DNA of 64,000 nucleotides from Mesorhizobium hawassense (GCF_003289945.1 NZ_QMBP01000001.1:372001-436000), one strand, 5' to 3'. Numbered from the stretch's first letter, positions 16,332 through 25,393 are shown. A program made the numbers and translations. Notes: generated from the letters alone by a model not told the origin.

Positions 16332-18629
16332 ATGAGCGCGTCGATTAGAGTTCTGACCTACAATGTCCAGATGCGGTCGTGGGCCATGGAAGCCGGCGCG
16401 CAAGGATCCCTGACGCCATACGAGAACGTAGAGGACCGCGCCAAGCTGATCTCGAAGAGGATTCTCGACAGCGAGTGGGACTACGACGTCTTGTGCTTCC
16501 AGGAAGTATTCGACGAGGACGGGCGCGATGCGTTGATCTCGCATCTCAAGGCCAAATACCCATTCCGCGTCGAGAAGGCGCAAGGTGACTCGGTTTCCAC
16601 CGTGTGCGCTACGCTTTTGGGTATTGCCGGCTATGCGGCGACCATTCCCGGCGGCGCCGCGCTGTCGATCGTCGCTGGCGCCATCGGGTTGATCCTGATC
16701 CCTTTCAGCAAGTTCGAAGACTCGGGCCTGATGATTTTCAGCCGCATTCCGTTCGACGGCACACCGGTCCCAGCCGACCTGCAGCACATTGTTGGACAGG
16801 ACAAGATCCCCATCGTCGCGTTCGTGGAATACGAAGACTCGGTTTGGGACGATTCCGCCGCCTCCAAGGGCGTGCTGTACGCCAAGCTCGTACAGGATGG
16901 GAAGGCATTCCATCTGCTGAACAGCCACACACAGGCCGACTCGACCGACAATGTCGAGGCACACAAGGACATACGCCGCAAGCAACTCAACCAGGCCTTC
17001 GATCTGATCAAGACAATGTCCGGCAACGTCGAGGATGCCGAGATCCTGATGTGCGGCGACCTCAACATCGATGGCATGAGTCATCCGACCACTGGTTTCC
17101 GACAGGAGTGGACCGAGCGCTTCGACACGCCGAGCGCCCCTTTCACGAAGGTGCTGCACGACTCGTGGATGCACGAACAGTCGCCGGGCGACGTGCGCCT
17201 CGGCATGCTGACTTTACCTGATTGGTTCGACCGGGGAATGACCGTGCACAACCAGCGGCTCGACTACGCGTTGCGCGGCCGTGGGCCACTGAACGGACGG
17301 CGGGCGATGCAGCATATGTGCATCGCCTATGACATTGCGACAGACGCGACGAATCCGACGTCCTATGTCAGCGACCATCTTCCGGTCCGCATCGATCTCG
17401 ACCTTGACCGACCTTTCGCGTCGATCGCCACGTCCGAGCAGATCAACATGCCGATCGGAAGCGGTGACAAGATATTCGACGGCTTCCTGGTTGAAGGCCA
17501 GATGCATTGGATCTGCATCAAGGATCCCGGCGGCTATGCGATCGACCTTAAGCTGGGTGGTCCCGACGTGAGGATGGACATCTTCACCGCCGACAATCTG
17601 TCGGTTCCGGTGAAACCATTCAGTATCCAGGACGAAGGCGGGCCGCGCCAGGAAAAGATGACGCGCTTCGCATTGCCACTTGCTCCGTTCCTCATCCGCA
17701 TCGCCCATCCAAGCCGGCGCGGCGAGCGACGCTACAGGGTGCGGGTCCATCGCTATGCCGGCACGAGCCGCCTGGACGCCATTCCCTTGCAGCGCAACGT
17801 GCCGTTTGTCGCCCAAGCCAAGGTCGGTGCACCGCACTCGCTGGATGACCCGTCCACGCCCGATTTCGATGAGATGGACACGGTCTGGTTCTGCGCGGCG
17901 CTCGACACCGAGCCGGATGGCAGCTTGAACGCCAACTCGACCATATCCATAAACAATGCGGACATGGATGCATTCGGTCTGCTCGTGGTCGCTTCGAAGC
18001 CCGGATCGAACGACTTGGCTCTATTGGACAAAGTGGATGCCGGCCCTGCTGTCGTCTCGCAGGTAGGCTATGACCGCCCGCTGAACGGCTATTTTCTGGC
18101 GCAACGTCAGGATCCAAGCTTTACCGCGGAGCGCTTCACCATCACGCTGAAGTCGAACGTCAGCTACCTCTACGGCAACCCGAACAACGCCGGCTCCCGC
18201 GCGCGGACGATGGCGCGCCTCTTCTGTCGCGACGAGACGGACGGCTTCCTGGGCAGCGAGGCCGGTTCCGATGACATCCAAATCAATGTCAGCGTTGGTG
18301 GTCTGCTTCGCGTTCATATTCCAAACAGCGACGAATTGGAGTTCGACGACGATTCGTTCCGCGATCTGCCCCAACTCAACATGGTTCGGTACATCGATTC
18401 GGCTGAATTCGAGTTGGTCGAACTGGACGACCTCAGCGCGGCAGACCGGACATCGATCCACATACCTTCCTTCGACATGCTGGCCAACACGGATAAGGTT
18501 CTGGAGGGAGTAGGGGCCAGTCTCACAGTTCAGCTTCCGCTGGTCTTCAACCCGGCTGAGGACGATGACGACGACGATGACGGGGTATATGACCTTCAGA
18601 TAACCGTATCGTGCGAGCCGCCCCCATAA
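16332..18629 (+). CDS. Endonuclease/exonuclease/phosphatase-fold (neutral sphingomyelinase-like) phosphodiesterase
   Basis: A 765-residue protein. The N-terminal 350 residues are an EEP domain: LTYNVQ, the metal-binding glutamate in CFQEVF (E58), H199 in NSHTQ, GDLNID (D243, N245) and the terminal SDHLPV (D348, H349). This arrangement fits neutral sphingomyelinase-like phosphodiesterases. A very hydrophobic glycine/alanine-rich stretch (about 91-125) interrupts the domain and could insert into a membrane. Residues 360-765 are beta-rich repeats of unknown family ending in a run of seven aspartates near the C-terminus. There is no signal peptide. The ATG at 16332 follows GAGGACGAG; an upstream in-frame start would overlap the NHL gene. 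Substrate is inferred only. Confidence 0.78.
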   Translation: MSASIRVLTYNVQMRSWAMEAGAQGSLTPYENVEDRAKLISKRILDSEWDYDVLCFQEVFDEDGRDALISHLKAKYPFRVEKAQGDSVSTVCATLLGIAGYAATIPGGAALSIVAGAIGLILIPFSKFEDSGLMIFSRIPFDGTPVPADLQHIVGQDKIPIVAFVEYEDSVWDDSAASKGVLYAKLVQDGKAFHLLNSHTQADSTDNVEAHKDIRRKQLNQAFDLIKTMSGNVEDAEILMCGDLNIDGMSHPTTGFRQEWTERFDTPSAPFTKVLHDSWMHEQSPGDVRLGMLTLPDWFDRGMTVHNQRLDYALRGRGPLNGRRAMQHMCIAYDIATDATNPTSYVSDHLPVRIDLDLDRPFASIATSEQINMPIGSGDKIFDGFLVEGQMHWICIKDPGGYAIDLKLGGPDVRMDIFTADNLSVPVKPFSIQDEGGPRQEKMTRFALPLAPFLIRIAHPSRRGERRYRVRVHRYAGTSRLDAIPLQRNVPFVAQAKVGAPHSLDDPSTPDFDEMDTVWFCAALDTEPDGSLNANSTISINNADMDAFGLLVVASKPGSNDLALLDKVDAGPAVVSQVGYDRPLNGYFLAQRQDPSFTAERFTITLKSNVSYLYGNPNNAGSRARTMARLFCRDETDGFLGSEAGSDDIQINVSVGGLLRVHIPNSDELEFDDDSFRDLPQLNMVRYIDSAEFELVELDDLSAADRTSIHIPSFDMLANTDKVLEGVGASLTVQLPLVFNPAEDDDDDDDGVYDLQITVSCEPPP

Positions 18630-18726
18630 TCGGCGGCGAGTTTCCGGCTTGCCACGTTACCGTTATCCAGCGGTTATCGCGGAGCGTTCGTTTCTGGCGA
18701 GATCAAAGTTCAACCGAAAGTCCGAC

Positions 18727-19038
18727 TTAGGCGCATATCGGTCGTTCGGCTACATACTTTTTTCGACCGAACGGATCGAGCTCCCCTCCCGACTTGCGCT
18801 GCATCAGGATCTTGATCGCGTCGGGATCGAAGCTGCGCCAGAAGGCGCGGTCGTTGAGGACCAGATGCGACTTGGCTTGGATTTCGGACAGGCGGCGGGC
18901 GCCGAGGTTGACCGAAACCAGCTTCGGCAGCGACGGTGCCTCGCCGCGCGAGAAACGCTGGGTGATCGGGCCGAACAGCATCCGCGAGGCGGACAGGAAG
19001 GCTTCGCCGTAGGCGACGCTCACATGATGGCCGTGCAT
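18727..19038 (-). CDS. Small conserved-looking hypothetical protein
   Basis: A 103-residue protein that I do not recognise. The start at 19038 (MHGHHVSVAYGEAFL) is chosen because GGAGGAGG stands 5 nt before it. An open frame continues upstream to 19164, but that part would encode the ribosome-binding site. The sequence is mixed, with no membrane segment, signal peptide or known motif; the C-terminal half is rich in charged residues. It lies downstream of, and on the same strand as, the acyltransferase gene, separated by a large hairpin. Confidence 0.5.
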   Translation of the reverse strand: MHGHHVSVAYGEAFLSASRMLFGPITQRFSRGEAPSLPKLVSVNLGARRLSEIQAKSHLVLNDRAFWRSFDPDAIKILMQRKSGGELDPFGRKKYVAERPICA

Positions 19039-19162
19039 CGTTTCCTCCTCCGGTTCATTGGGCCCCGTCTTGTCTCGGGATTGAGACGCCACGGCGGGAG
19101 CCGATGCAACCGGAAAGGAAAATGACATGCTAACCATCTCTGCCGCAGCGGCGGAGATGAGC

Positions 19163-19200
19163 AATGAACCGGCCGGCGTTTTCGCGCCGGCCTGTTCATT
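19163..19200 (-). terminator. Large hairpin after the acyltransferase gene
   Basis: Inverted repeat AATGAAC(c)GGCCGGCG / CGCCGGCC(t)GTTCATT with a short loop, just past the stop of the minus-strand acyltransferase gene. No T-run follows, so it may act as a terminator or as an mRNA 3' end stabiliser. Confidence 0.5.
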
Positions 19201-19207
19201 GATCAGA

Positions 19208-22200
19208 TCAGGCGGCCTTGACCTTCAGCTCTTCGGCGCCGCGCACCATCCGGGTCACGCCGGCGAAGTCGAGCTTGCCGGAACCGAGCACCGGCACCTT
19301 CGGCACCACGCGCACTTCGGCCGGCACCATCAGGTCCATGGCGCCGTTCGCCTTGGCGAAGGCCAGGAACTCCGCGCGGGTGGCGCCGGAGGCCTCGGTG
19401 ATCAGGATCAGCTTCTCGCCCTTGCGGGCATCGGGCAGCGTGGCGACGGCCGACAGCGCGCCTTTCCAGAGTTCGCCGGCCAGCGCCTCGACCGCTGCCA
19501 GCGAGACCATCTCGCCGGCGATCTTGGCAAAGCGCTTGGCGCGGCCGCGGATCGAGATGAAGCCCGCATCGTCGACCGTGACGACGTCGCCGGTATCGTG
19601 CCAGCCATCCGCCAGCGGCTCGATCACGCCGGGGTTCTCGGCGCGCAGATAGCCGGCCATGACGTTCGGGCCGCGCACGAACAGCCGCCCGCCTTCGTCG
19701 ACGCCGGGCACCGGCTCCAGCCGGTACTCCATGCCGGGCATGATTTTGCCGACACTGCCGGACTTGTTGTACATCGGCGTGTTGATGGCGATCACCGGCG
19801 CGGTTTCGGTCACGCCATAACCTTCCAGGATGCGCAGCCCGAACTTCTCCATATAGGTCGTGCGCGTCGCCACCTTCACCGGCTCGGCGCCGGCGAAGCA
19901 GTAGCGCACCGAACGGAAGTCGTAAGGATGCGCCGTGCGGGCATAGCCCGACAGGAAGGTGTCGGTGCCGAAGATGATCGTCGCGTTCGAGGCGTAGATC
20001 AGTTCCGGCACGATGCGGTAGTGCAGCGGCGAGGGGTAGAAATACACCGGCACGCCCGAGATCAGCGGCAGCACCGTGCCCGCCGTCATGCCGAAGGAAT
20101 GGAAGATCGGCAGCACGTTGAACACCTTGTCGCCCGAATGGAAGTCGATGCGCGAGGCGGCCTGGGCGGCGTTGGCCAGGATGTTGCGATGGGTGAGCGC
20201 CACGCCCTTCGGCGTGCCTTCCGAGCCCGAGGTGAACAGGATCGCGGCCGCATCGTCCGCCTTGCGCGCCACCCGCGGCGTCGCCTTGCGCAGCAGGCCG
20301 AGCAACTTGTCCTTGAGGCCGATCGTGGCGCGCAGGTCGTCGAGCCAGACGATGTCGAGGGAACGGCCGATCTCCTCGACCACCGGCCCGAGCTTTGCCT
20401 GTTCGACGAAGGTGCGCGAGGTCAGCACCGTGCGCACCTCGGCCGCCTTGCAGGCCGACAGGATGTTCGCGGCGCCGGCGGTGAAGTTGATCATCGCCGG
20501 AACCTTGCCGGCCGACATGACGCCGAGCAGCGCTGCGCAGGCGCCGTTGGCGTTGGGCAGCATGATGCCCAGCGTCTGCTGTCCGGCATAGAGATGCTCG
20601 AACTTCTCGCCGAGCACCGCGGCGGCGGTGAGCAGCTTGCCGTAGCTCAGCGAACCGGTGACCGGATCCTGCACGGCGAGCTCCTTCATGCCGCGCTCGT
20701 GCGCCGTCTCGATGATCTTCTCCAGCACCGTCTTGTTGGTGTCCTGGGTGCGGAAGACGAGGTCGGACATCACCTGGTAGAGCGCCGAGCCGGCCGCGCC
20801 GCGGCGCTGGCGGCCCTTCAGTTCCTGCTGAACTTCGAGTTTGACCGGCTCCAGTATGGTCACCTTGACCTTCGGGAACAGGCGGCGGCGCACATGCTGC
20901 GAGGAGAGCCGCGAGAAGTAGCTCTTCTCCAGCCCGTCGATGCGCACGGGCACCACCATCGAGCCGGTCCTGTCGGCGACCATGGCGGCGCCGTCATAGA
21001 CCTTCATCAAGCCGCCGGTGACGGTGATGCGGCCCTCCGGGAAGATCACCAGCGGATCGCCGCCCTGCACGATCTTGATCAGCGTGCGGGTCGACATGGG
21101 CTTCGCCGGGTTGAGCGGCAGCGCGCGGGCGAGCTTCATGAACGGCTTCATCCACCAGGCCTGGGCGATCGTGTAGTCGATGGCGAAGACCGGCTCCTCG
21201 TCGGTCAGCGTCAGCGCCAGCGGGCCGTCGAGGAAGCTGACATGGTTGAGCGCGAGGATCGGCGCCTTGCCGGCAGCCTTGAGATTGTCCAGCCCCTCGA
21301 CTTCGAGGCGCAGGAAGGCGCGAAACAGGATCGAGACGAAGTCGCGGAACGGATTGGTCGGCAGGAATTTCAGCATCAGCCAGGCGGCAACGGCGTTGGC
21401 AACGACGAGGCCGAACAGGATGCCCGCGATCGAGACGCCCGCCGCCTGGATCAAGCTGACCAGCAATCCGCCGACTGTCATGAAGCCGGCATTGACGATG
21501 CTGACCGCGGCGACGACGCGGGCGCGGCGCGCCTCGGGCGACCAGGCCTGCACGGCGGCGAAGGTCGGCACCACCAGGAAGGCGGCCGCGATAGCCATGC
21601 CGGCGAGGTCGATGGCGACTCGGATGGTGTTCGAGCCGACGAAGAAGGCGGCGAGCGTCTCGGTCTTCGGCGACGGCTGCATGGCGCCGATGGTCCAGGC
21701 CAGATGCAGGCCGAACAGCGCCAGCAGCGCGGTGCCGACCGGCGCCGGCAGCAGAACCATGCGCCCCTGCGACATCCAGGCGGCGATGGCCGAGCCGATG
21801 GCGATGGAGACGGCGAACACGGCGAGATAGGCGGTGACCGCGATCTCGTTGCCGCCGAGCGAATCCTTGATCAGCGACGGCAGGATCGACAGCACGATGG
21901 CGCCGACCAGCCAGAACCAAGACGTCATCAGGCCGGCGCGCCAGATGCGCATGTCGGTGCGCAATTCGGCGACCTGCCGCCAGGTCGAACGGAAGATGTT
22001 CTTGTCGATGACGAGGTTGGGGGCGGCCGAGCCGGTGGAAGGGATGTAGCGGCTGACGAACCAGCAGCCGACGGCCAAAGCCATCATGATCGGCCCGAAC
22101 ACCGTGACGCCGATGCCGTCGGCGGAAACGACGCCGCCGGCGATCGTGCCGCCCAAGATCGCGGCGAAGGTGGCCGACTCGATCCAGGCGTTGGCCTTGG

Positions 22201-22612
22201 GCAGTTCCTTGCGCTCCAGGTGATCCGGCAGGATGCCGTATTTGATCGGCCCGAACAGCGCCGAGATGATGCCGAACATCAACAGCGCCGTCATCAGCAC
22301 CGGAATCGAGGACAGCGCGATGCCGACGACGGCGACGGCGGCTGCGGCGATCTCGGTGAATTTCAGCCGCCGCGCGATCAGCGCCTTGTCGAAGCGGTCG
22401 GCGATCTCGCCGCCCAGCGCGGAAAGCAGCAGGAAGGGCGCCATGAAGATGGCGCCGGCAAGCGTCACCAGCGACGCGGCCTGATCCTTCGCCAGCGTGA
22501 AGAGAATGAGGAACACCAGCGTGTTCTTCAGGAAATTGTCGTTGAAGGCCGAGAGGAATTGCGTCCAGAAGAGAGGCGCGAAGCGCCGCGACATCATCAG
22601 ATGGGTGTTCAT
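19208..22612 (-). CDS. aas: LplT-Aas type fusion: MFS transporter, acyltransferase and acyl-ACP synthetase
   Basis: A 1134-residue three-part protein for recycling lysophospholipids. The first 420 residues or so are a major-facilitator domain like lysophospholipid flippase LplT (FNDNFLKNTLVF, GPIKYGILPDHL). Next comes a PlsC-type acyltransferase with the NHVSFLD box and FPEGRIT. The C-terminal part is an AMP-forming ligase with LFTSGSEGTPKGVALTHRN and GYGVTETAP, which loads fatty acid onto ACP. In E. coli these are two proteins; here all three steps are fused. The start at 22612 (MNTHLMMSRR) has GGAAA upstream and is preferred to two earlier in-frame starts. Three palindromic operators lie about 290-360 bp upstream. 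Confidence 0.93.
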   Translation of the reverse strand: MNTHLMMSRRFAPLFWTQFLSAFNDNFLKNTLVFLILFTLAKDQAASLVTLAGAIFMAPFLLLSALGGEIADRFDKALIARRLKFTEIAAAAVAVVGIALSSIPVLMTALLMFGIISALFGPIKYGILPDHLERKELPKANAWIESATFAAILGGTIAGGVVSADGIGVTVFGPIMMALAVGCWFVSRYIPSTGSAAPNLVIDKNIFRSTWRQVAELRTDMRIWRAGLMTSWFWLVGAIVLSILPSLIKDSLGGNEIAVTAYLAVFAVSIAIGSAIAAWMSQGRMVLLPAPVGTALLALFGLHLAWTIGAMQPSPKTETLAAFFVGSNTIRVAIDLAGMAIAAAFLVVPTFAAVQAWSPEARRARVVAAVSIVNAGFMTVGGLLVSLIQAAGVSIAGILFGLVVANAVAAWLMLKFLPTNPFRDFVSILFRAFLRLEVEGLDNLKAAGKAPILALNHVSFLDGPLALTLTDEEPVFAIDYTIAQAWWMKPFMKLARALPLNPAKPMSTRTLIKIVQGGDPLVIFPEGRITVTGGLMKVYDGAAMVADRTGSMVVPVRIDGLEKSYFSRLSSQHVRRRLFPKVKVTILEPVKLEVQQELKGRQRRGAAGSALYQVMSDLVFRTQDTNKTVLEKIIETAHERGMKELAVQDPVTGSLSYGKLLTAAAVLGEKFEHLYAGQQTLGIMLPNANGACAALLGVMSAGKVPAMINFTAGAANILSACKAAEVRTVLTSRTFVEQAKLGPVVEEIGRSLDIVWLDDLRATIGLKDKLLGLLRKATPRVARKADDAAAILFTSGSEGTPKGVALTHRNILANAAQAASRIDFHSGDKVFNVLPIFHSFGMTAGTVLPLISGVPVYFYPSPLHYRIVPELIYASNATIIFGTDTFLSGYARTAHPYDFRSVRYCFAGAEPVKVATRTTYMEKFGLRILEGYGVTETAPVIAINTPMYNKSGSVGKIMPGMEYRLEPVPGVDEGGRLFVRGPNVMAGYLRAENPGVIEPLADGWHDTGDVVTVDDAGFISIRGRAKRFAKIAGEMVSLAAVEALAGELWKGALSAVATLPDARKGEKLILITEASGATRAEFLAFAKANGAMDLMVPAEVRVVPKVPVLGSGKLDFAGVTRMVRGAEELKVKAA

Positions 22613-23040
22613 GGCAATTTCCATTGGGCAGGGCCGTCTGGCAATCCGACTGGACTGAGCGGACACTTGCGCGGTTTGAGCCTTGTTTATCGGGAAGCGG
22701 TTAAACTTCGTTACCGCGATTTATTCCAATCCATTTGTTTCTTGCCCTTGGCGCCCCGCATCTGTCGTCCGCGATCGGTCTCCAGGGCTTGCAGGCGCTC
22801 GAATATTTGCGGGCATGGCTGTCGGTGAGCATCGATATGGTCCTTTCGTTTCAGGCTTAGGCTGCGTCGGCGCAGGCTTGTTTCAGGCCGGATACGTTCT
22901 CTTGAACGCCGTTCATAGGTGCACGATAGCACATCGTGAACGACGTTCAAGAGAAAAATGAACGATGTTCACAAGCTGGGCCGGTAGGAAAAAAATGGCG
23001 AAAGGCGGGGAGCGGCGGCTTTCGGCGCTTAAGGCGCGGC
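22613..23040. other. 428-bp intergenic region, regulatory only
   Basis: Holds the three-palindrome operator cluster and a long leader for the acyltransferase gene. A 79-codon frame at 22711-22950 on the minus strand begins inside an operator, lacks a ribosome-binding site and is not accepted as a gene. Confidence 0.55.
22902..22973 (-). promoter_or_regulatory. Three TGAACGnnGTTCA palindromes over a minus-strand promoter
   Basis: Three near-identical palindromes occur at 22902-22916, 22936-22950 and 22959-22973, with core GAACGnnGTTC. On the minus strand TTGAAC inside the middle copy (22945-22950) and TATCGT (22923-22928) have near-ideal spacing for a promoter reading toward the acyltransferase gene. 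The layout suggests repression by a dimeric regulator, for example of the TetR family. The regulator is not identified here. Confidence 0.6.
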
Positions 23041-23787
23041 TCACGCCTCGCCTGTCAGTCGGGCCGTGATCAGCCTTGCCGCCCTGAGCGCCGCCTCGCC
23101 CTGGCTGCCCGCGATCGCGTCATCGATACGCGAGATCGGCGAGGCGACCGCCAGAGTGCCGATCGGCTGGCCGTCGGCGCCGAGGATCGCGGCGCCGATG
23201 CTGTGCACGCCTTCCTCATAACCCTGGGAACTGCGCGAATAGCCGCTTGTGGCCGCAAACGCGATGGCTTTGGCCAGCGTGTCCGGCCCCGTCATCGTAT
23301 GCGCGGTGAAGGCTCGCAAAGGCTTCTCGAGATAGGCGCCGACCACTTCCAGCCGCGAGGCGGCAAGGAAGGCGATGCCCGACGCCGTGCCGTGCAACGG
23401 CAGCACCTGGCCGACATCGACATTGACGCGGTTGGCCTTGGCCGACAGCTCGACATGCAGCGTCAGCAGCGCGCCGGCGCTGAACTCGGACAGATGCACC
23501 GTCTCGCCGGTTTCGAGCGACAGCTCGCGGATGACGGGCGCTGCGAGGCGTACGAAGGGGAAATGCGCGTCGCGGATGCGGGCGAGCCGAGACAGGCCGG
23601 CGCCCAGCCGGTAGCGGCGACTCCGGGGTTCCTGCTCGATCAGCCGATGCGCGGCGAGCGCCATCAAGAGCCGCCTGGCTGTCGCCTTGTCGAGCCCGGC
23701 GCGGCGGGCGAGATCGGAGAGCCCGATCTCCGGCTCGTGCAGCGTGAACAACTCCAGCAGCGACACCGCCTTGCCCACCGTGCTCAT
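23041..23787 (-). CDS. IclR-family transcriptional regulator, second copy
   Basis: A 248-residue IclR regulator, paralogous to the one at 3270-4034. The N-terminal winged helix (DLARRAGLDKATARRLLMAL) is followed by the ligand-binding domain (VHLSEFSAGALLTLHVELS; GTASGIAFLAAS). The ATG at 23787 has GGAGAATGG upstream; a longer frame to 23868 would swallow the shared promoter element. It is divergent from an aminotransferase gene and probably controls it. Confidence 0.93.
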   Translation of the reverse strand: MSTVGKAVSLLELFTLHEPEIGLSDLARRAGLDKATARRLLMALAAHRLIEQEPRSRRYRLGAGLSRLARIRDAHFPFVRLAAPVIRELSLETGETVHLSEFSAGALLTLHVELSAKANRVNVDVGQVLPLHGTASGIAFLAASRLEVVGAYLEKPLRAFTAHTMTGPDTLAKAIAFAATSGYSRSSQGYEEGVHSIGAAILGADGQPIGTLAVASPISRIDDAIAGSQGEAALRAARLITARLTGEA

Positions 23788-23800
23788 CGTCCATTCTCCG

Positions 23801-23830
23801 AGATACTTCGCATGTGAATTAACTTGACAG
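23801..23830. promoter_or_regulatory. Conserved 30-bp element upstream of IclR gene, copy 2
   Basis: Second copy of the element at 4055-4084, with 26 of 30 positions identical, beginning 13 nt before the IclR start and about 43 nt before the aminotransferase gene. Its placement between divergent genes fits an IclR operator overlapping the promoters. Confidence 0.55.
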
Positions 23831-23872
23831 GCGCCTGTCCTGCCTTCAGTGTAACCTATAACATACAAAACA

Positions 23873-25336
23873 ATGGTTCAAATAATGGACCGATTGGAAC
23901 GGCTACGCACCCCAGATTTTGCGCGCCAGGGAGAGTTCAGCGCCGTGACGGCCGCCAGCAAGACTGCTTTGCAACCCGTAACCATCGAAGACCTGCTCGA
24001 CCGCGAGCAGGCGCGGTTCCTCGCCACGCATCCGCGCTCGGCGGCGGCCTGGGAAGAGGGCAAGACACATTTCCTCTATGGCGGCCCGTCGCACTGGATG
24101 CGCCGCTGGGCCGGCGGCTTCCCGGTCTACGCCGCGTCCGCGAGCGGCGCGCATATCCGCGACATCGACGACCACGACTATGTCGACTTCGCGCTGGGCG
24201 ACACTGGCGGCATGTGCGGCCACGCGCCCGAGGCGGTGACGCGCGCCGCGCTCCACCAACTGCGGAACGGCACCATGATGCTGCCCACCGAGGACAGCCT
24301 CTGGGTCGGCGCCGAACTGACGCGCCGCTTCGGTCTGCCTTACTGGACGCTGACCACCTCGGCCACCGATGCCAATCGTGGCGCGATCCGCATCGCGCGC
24401 ATGATCACCGGGCGCGACAAGGTGCTGGTCTTTTCCGGCTGCTATCACGGCGGCGTCGAGGAGGCGCATGTCGAGATCCGCGACGGCAGGATCGGCATGC
24501 GCAACATGATCCACCCGAACGGCGTCGATCATTCCGCCGTCTCAAGGGTGGTCGAATTCAACGACGTCGCGGCGCTCGAGGAAGCGCTGTCGCATGGCGA
24601 CGTCGCCTGCGTGCTGACCGAACCGCTGATGACCAATTTCGGCATGATCCCGGTCGCCGAGGGTTTTCACACCGCACTTCGCGAAATCACCCGCCGCACC
24701 GGCACCGTGCTGATCATCGACGAGACCCACACCATCTCCAGCGGTCCTGGCGGCTACACCGCGCTGCACGGGCTGGAGCCGGACATGCTGGTCGCCGGCA
24801 AGGCGATCGCCGGCGGCATTCCGGCCGGCATTTTTGGCGTCTCGCGTGAAATTGCCGAACGGTTTTGGAAAATCGTGCCGATGGTCAATCCACGCGTGCG
24901 CCAGTCGGCGCATCTCGGCATCGGCGGCACGCTGGCGGGCAACGCGCTGACCGTCGCCACCATGCGCGCTGTGCTGGAAGAGGTGCTGACGCCGGCCAAT
25001 TTCGAGCTAATGATCGCGAACGCCACGAGCCTTGCCGAGGCGGCGTGGGACATCATCCGCGCCAACGCCTTGCCCTGGCATGTGACGCAGACGGGCGCCC
25101 GCGCGGAGATCATGTTCATGCCGAACCCGCCGCGCAATGGCGCCGACGTCATTGCCGGCCGGCGCGGCGACCTGGAGACGCTTTTGCATGCCTTCTACAT
25201 GAACGAAGGCATATTGGTGACGCCGTTCCACACCATGTTCCTGATGTGCCCGGCGACGTCGGCCGGCGATGTCGACCGTCACACGGAAGTCTTCGGCCGT
25301 TTCGTCGACCTCATCCGCGGCGCGGGCGTCGTCTGA
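23873..25336 (+). CDS. Class III aminotransferase, glutamate-1-semialdehyde aminomutase-like
   Basis: A 487-residue (or 483 from the ATG at 23885) PLP enzyme of the class III family, closest in style to glutamate-1-semialdehyde 2,1-aminomutase-like transaminases. VFSGCYHGG, IIDETHTISSGPGGY and the lysine in LVAGKAIAGGIPAG mark the cofactor site. It is unlikely to be the biosynthetic HemL, because it carries an extended N-terminus and lies beside its own IclR regulator. A catabolic amine or beta-amino acid substrate is more likely. No good ribosome-binding site distinguishes the two starts. Confidence 0.88.
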   Translation: MVQIMDRLERLRTPDFARQGEFSAVTAASKTALQPVTIEDLLDREQARFLATHPRSAAAWEEGKTHFLYGGPSHWMRRWAGGFPVYAASASGAHIRDIDDHDYVDFALGDTGGMCGHAPEAVTRAALHQLRNGTMMLPTEDSLWVGAELTRRFGLPYWTLTTSATDANRGAIRIARMITGRDKVLVFSGCYHGGVEEAHVEIRDGRIGMRNMIHPNGVDHSAVSRVVEFNDVAALEEALSHGDVACVLTEPLMTNFGMIPVAEGFHTALREITRRTGTVLIIDETHTISSGPGGYTALHGLEPDMLVAGKAIAGGIPAGIFGVSREIAERFWKIVPMVNPRVRQSAHLGIGGTLAGNALTVATMRAVLEEVLTPANFELMIANATSLAEAAWDIIRANALPWHVTQTGARAEIMFMPNPPRNGADVIAGRRGDLETLLHAFYMNEGILVTPFHTMFLMCPATSAGDVDRHTEVFGRFVDLIRGAGVV

Positions 25337-25393
25337 GCGATGGCGAACCCATTCGCTGCCGCGCCACGCGCGGCCGACTATTAGCAAAATTTA

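Noticed and set aside
19127-22828. 1233-codon plus-strand frame
   Set aside because: Antisense shadow of the LplT-Aas fusion; translation is a His/Arg/Asp-rich pattern typical of reversed GC-rich codons.
22711-22950. 79-codon minus-strand frame before the acyltransferase gene
   Set aside because: Starts inside an operator palindrome, has no ribosome-binding site and has arginine-rich, non-family sequence.
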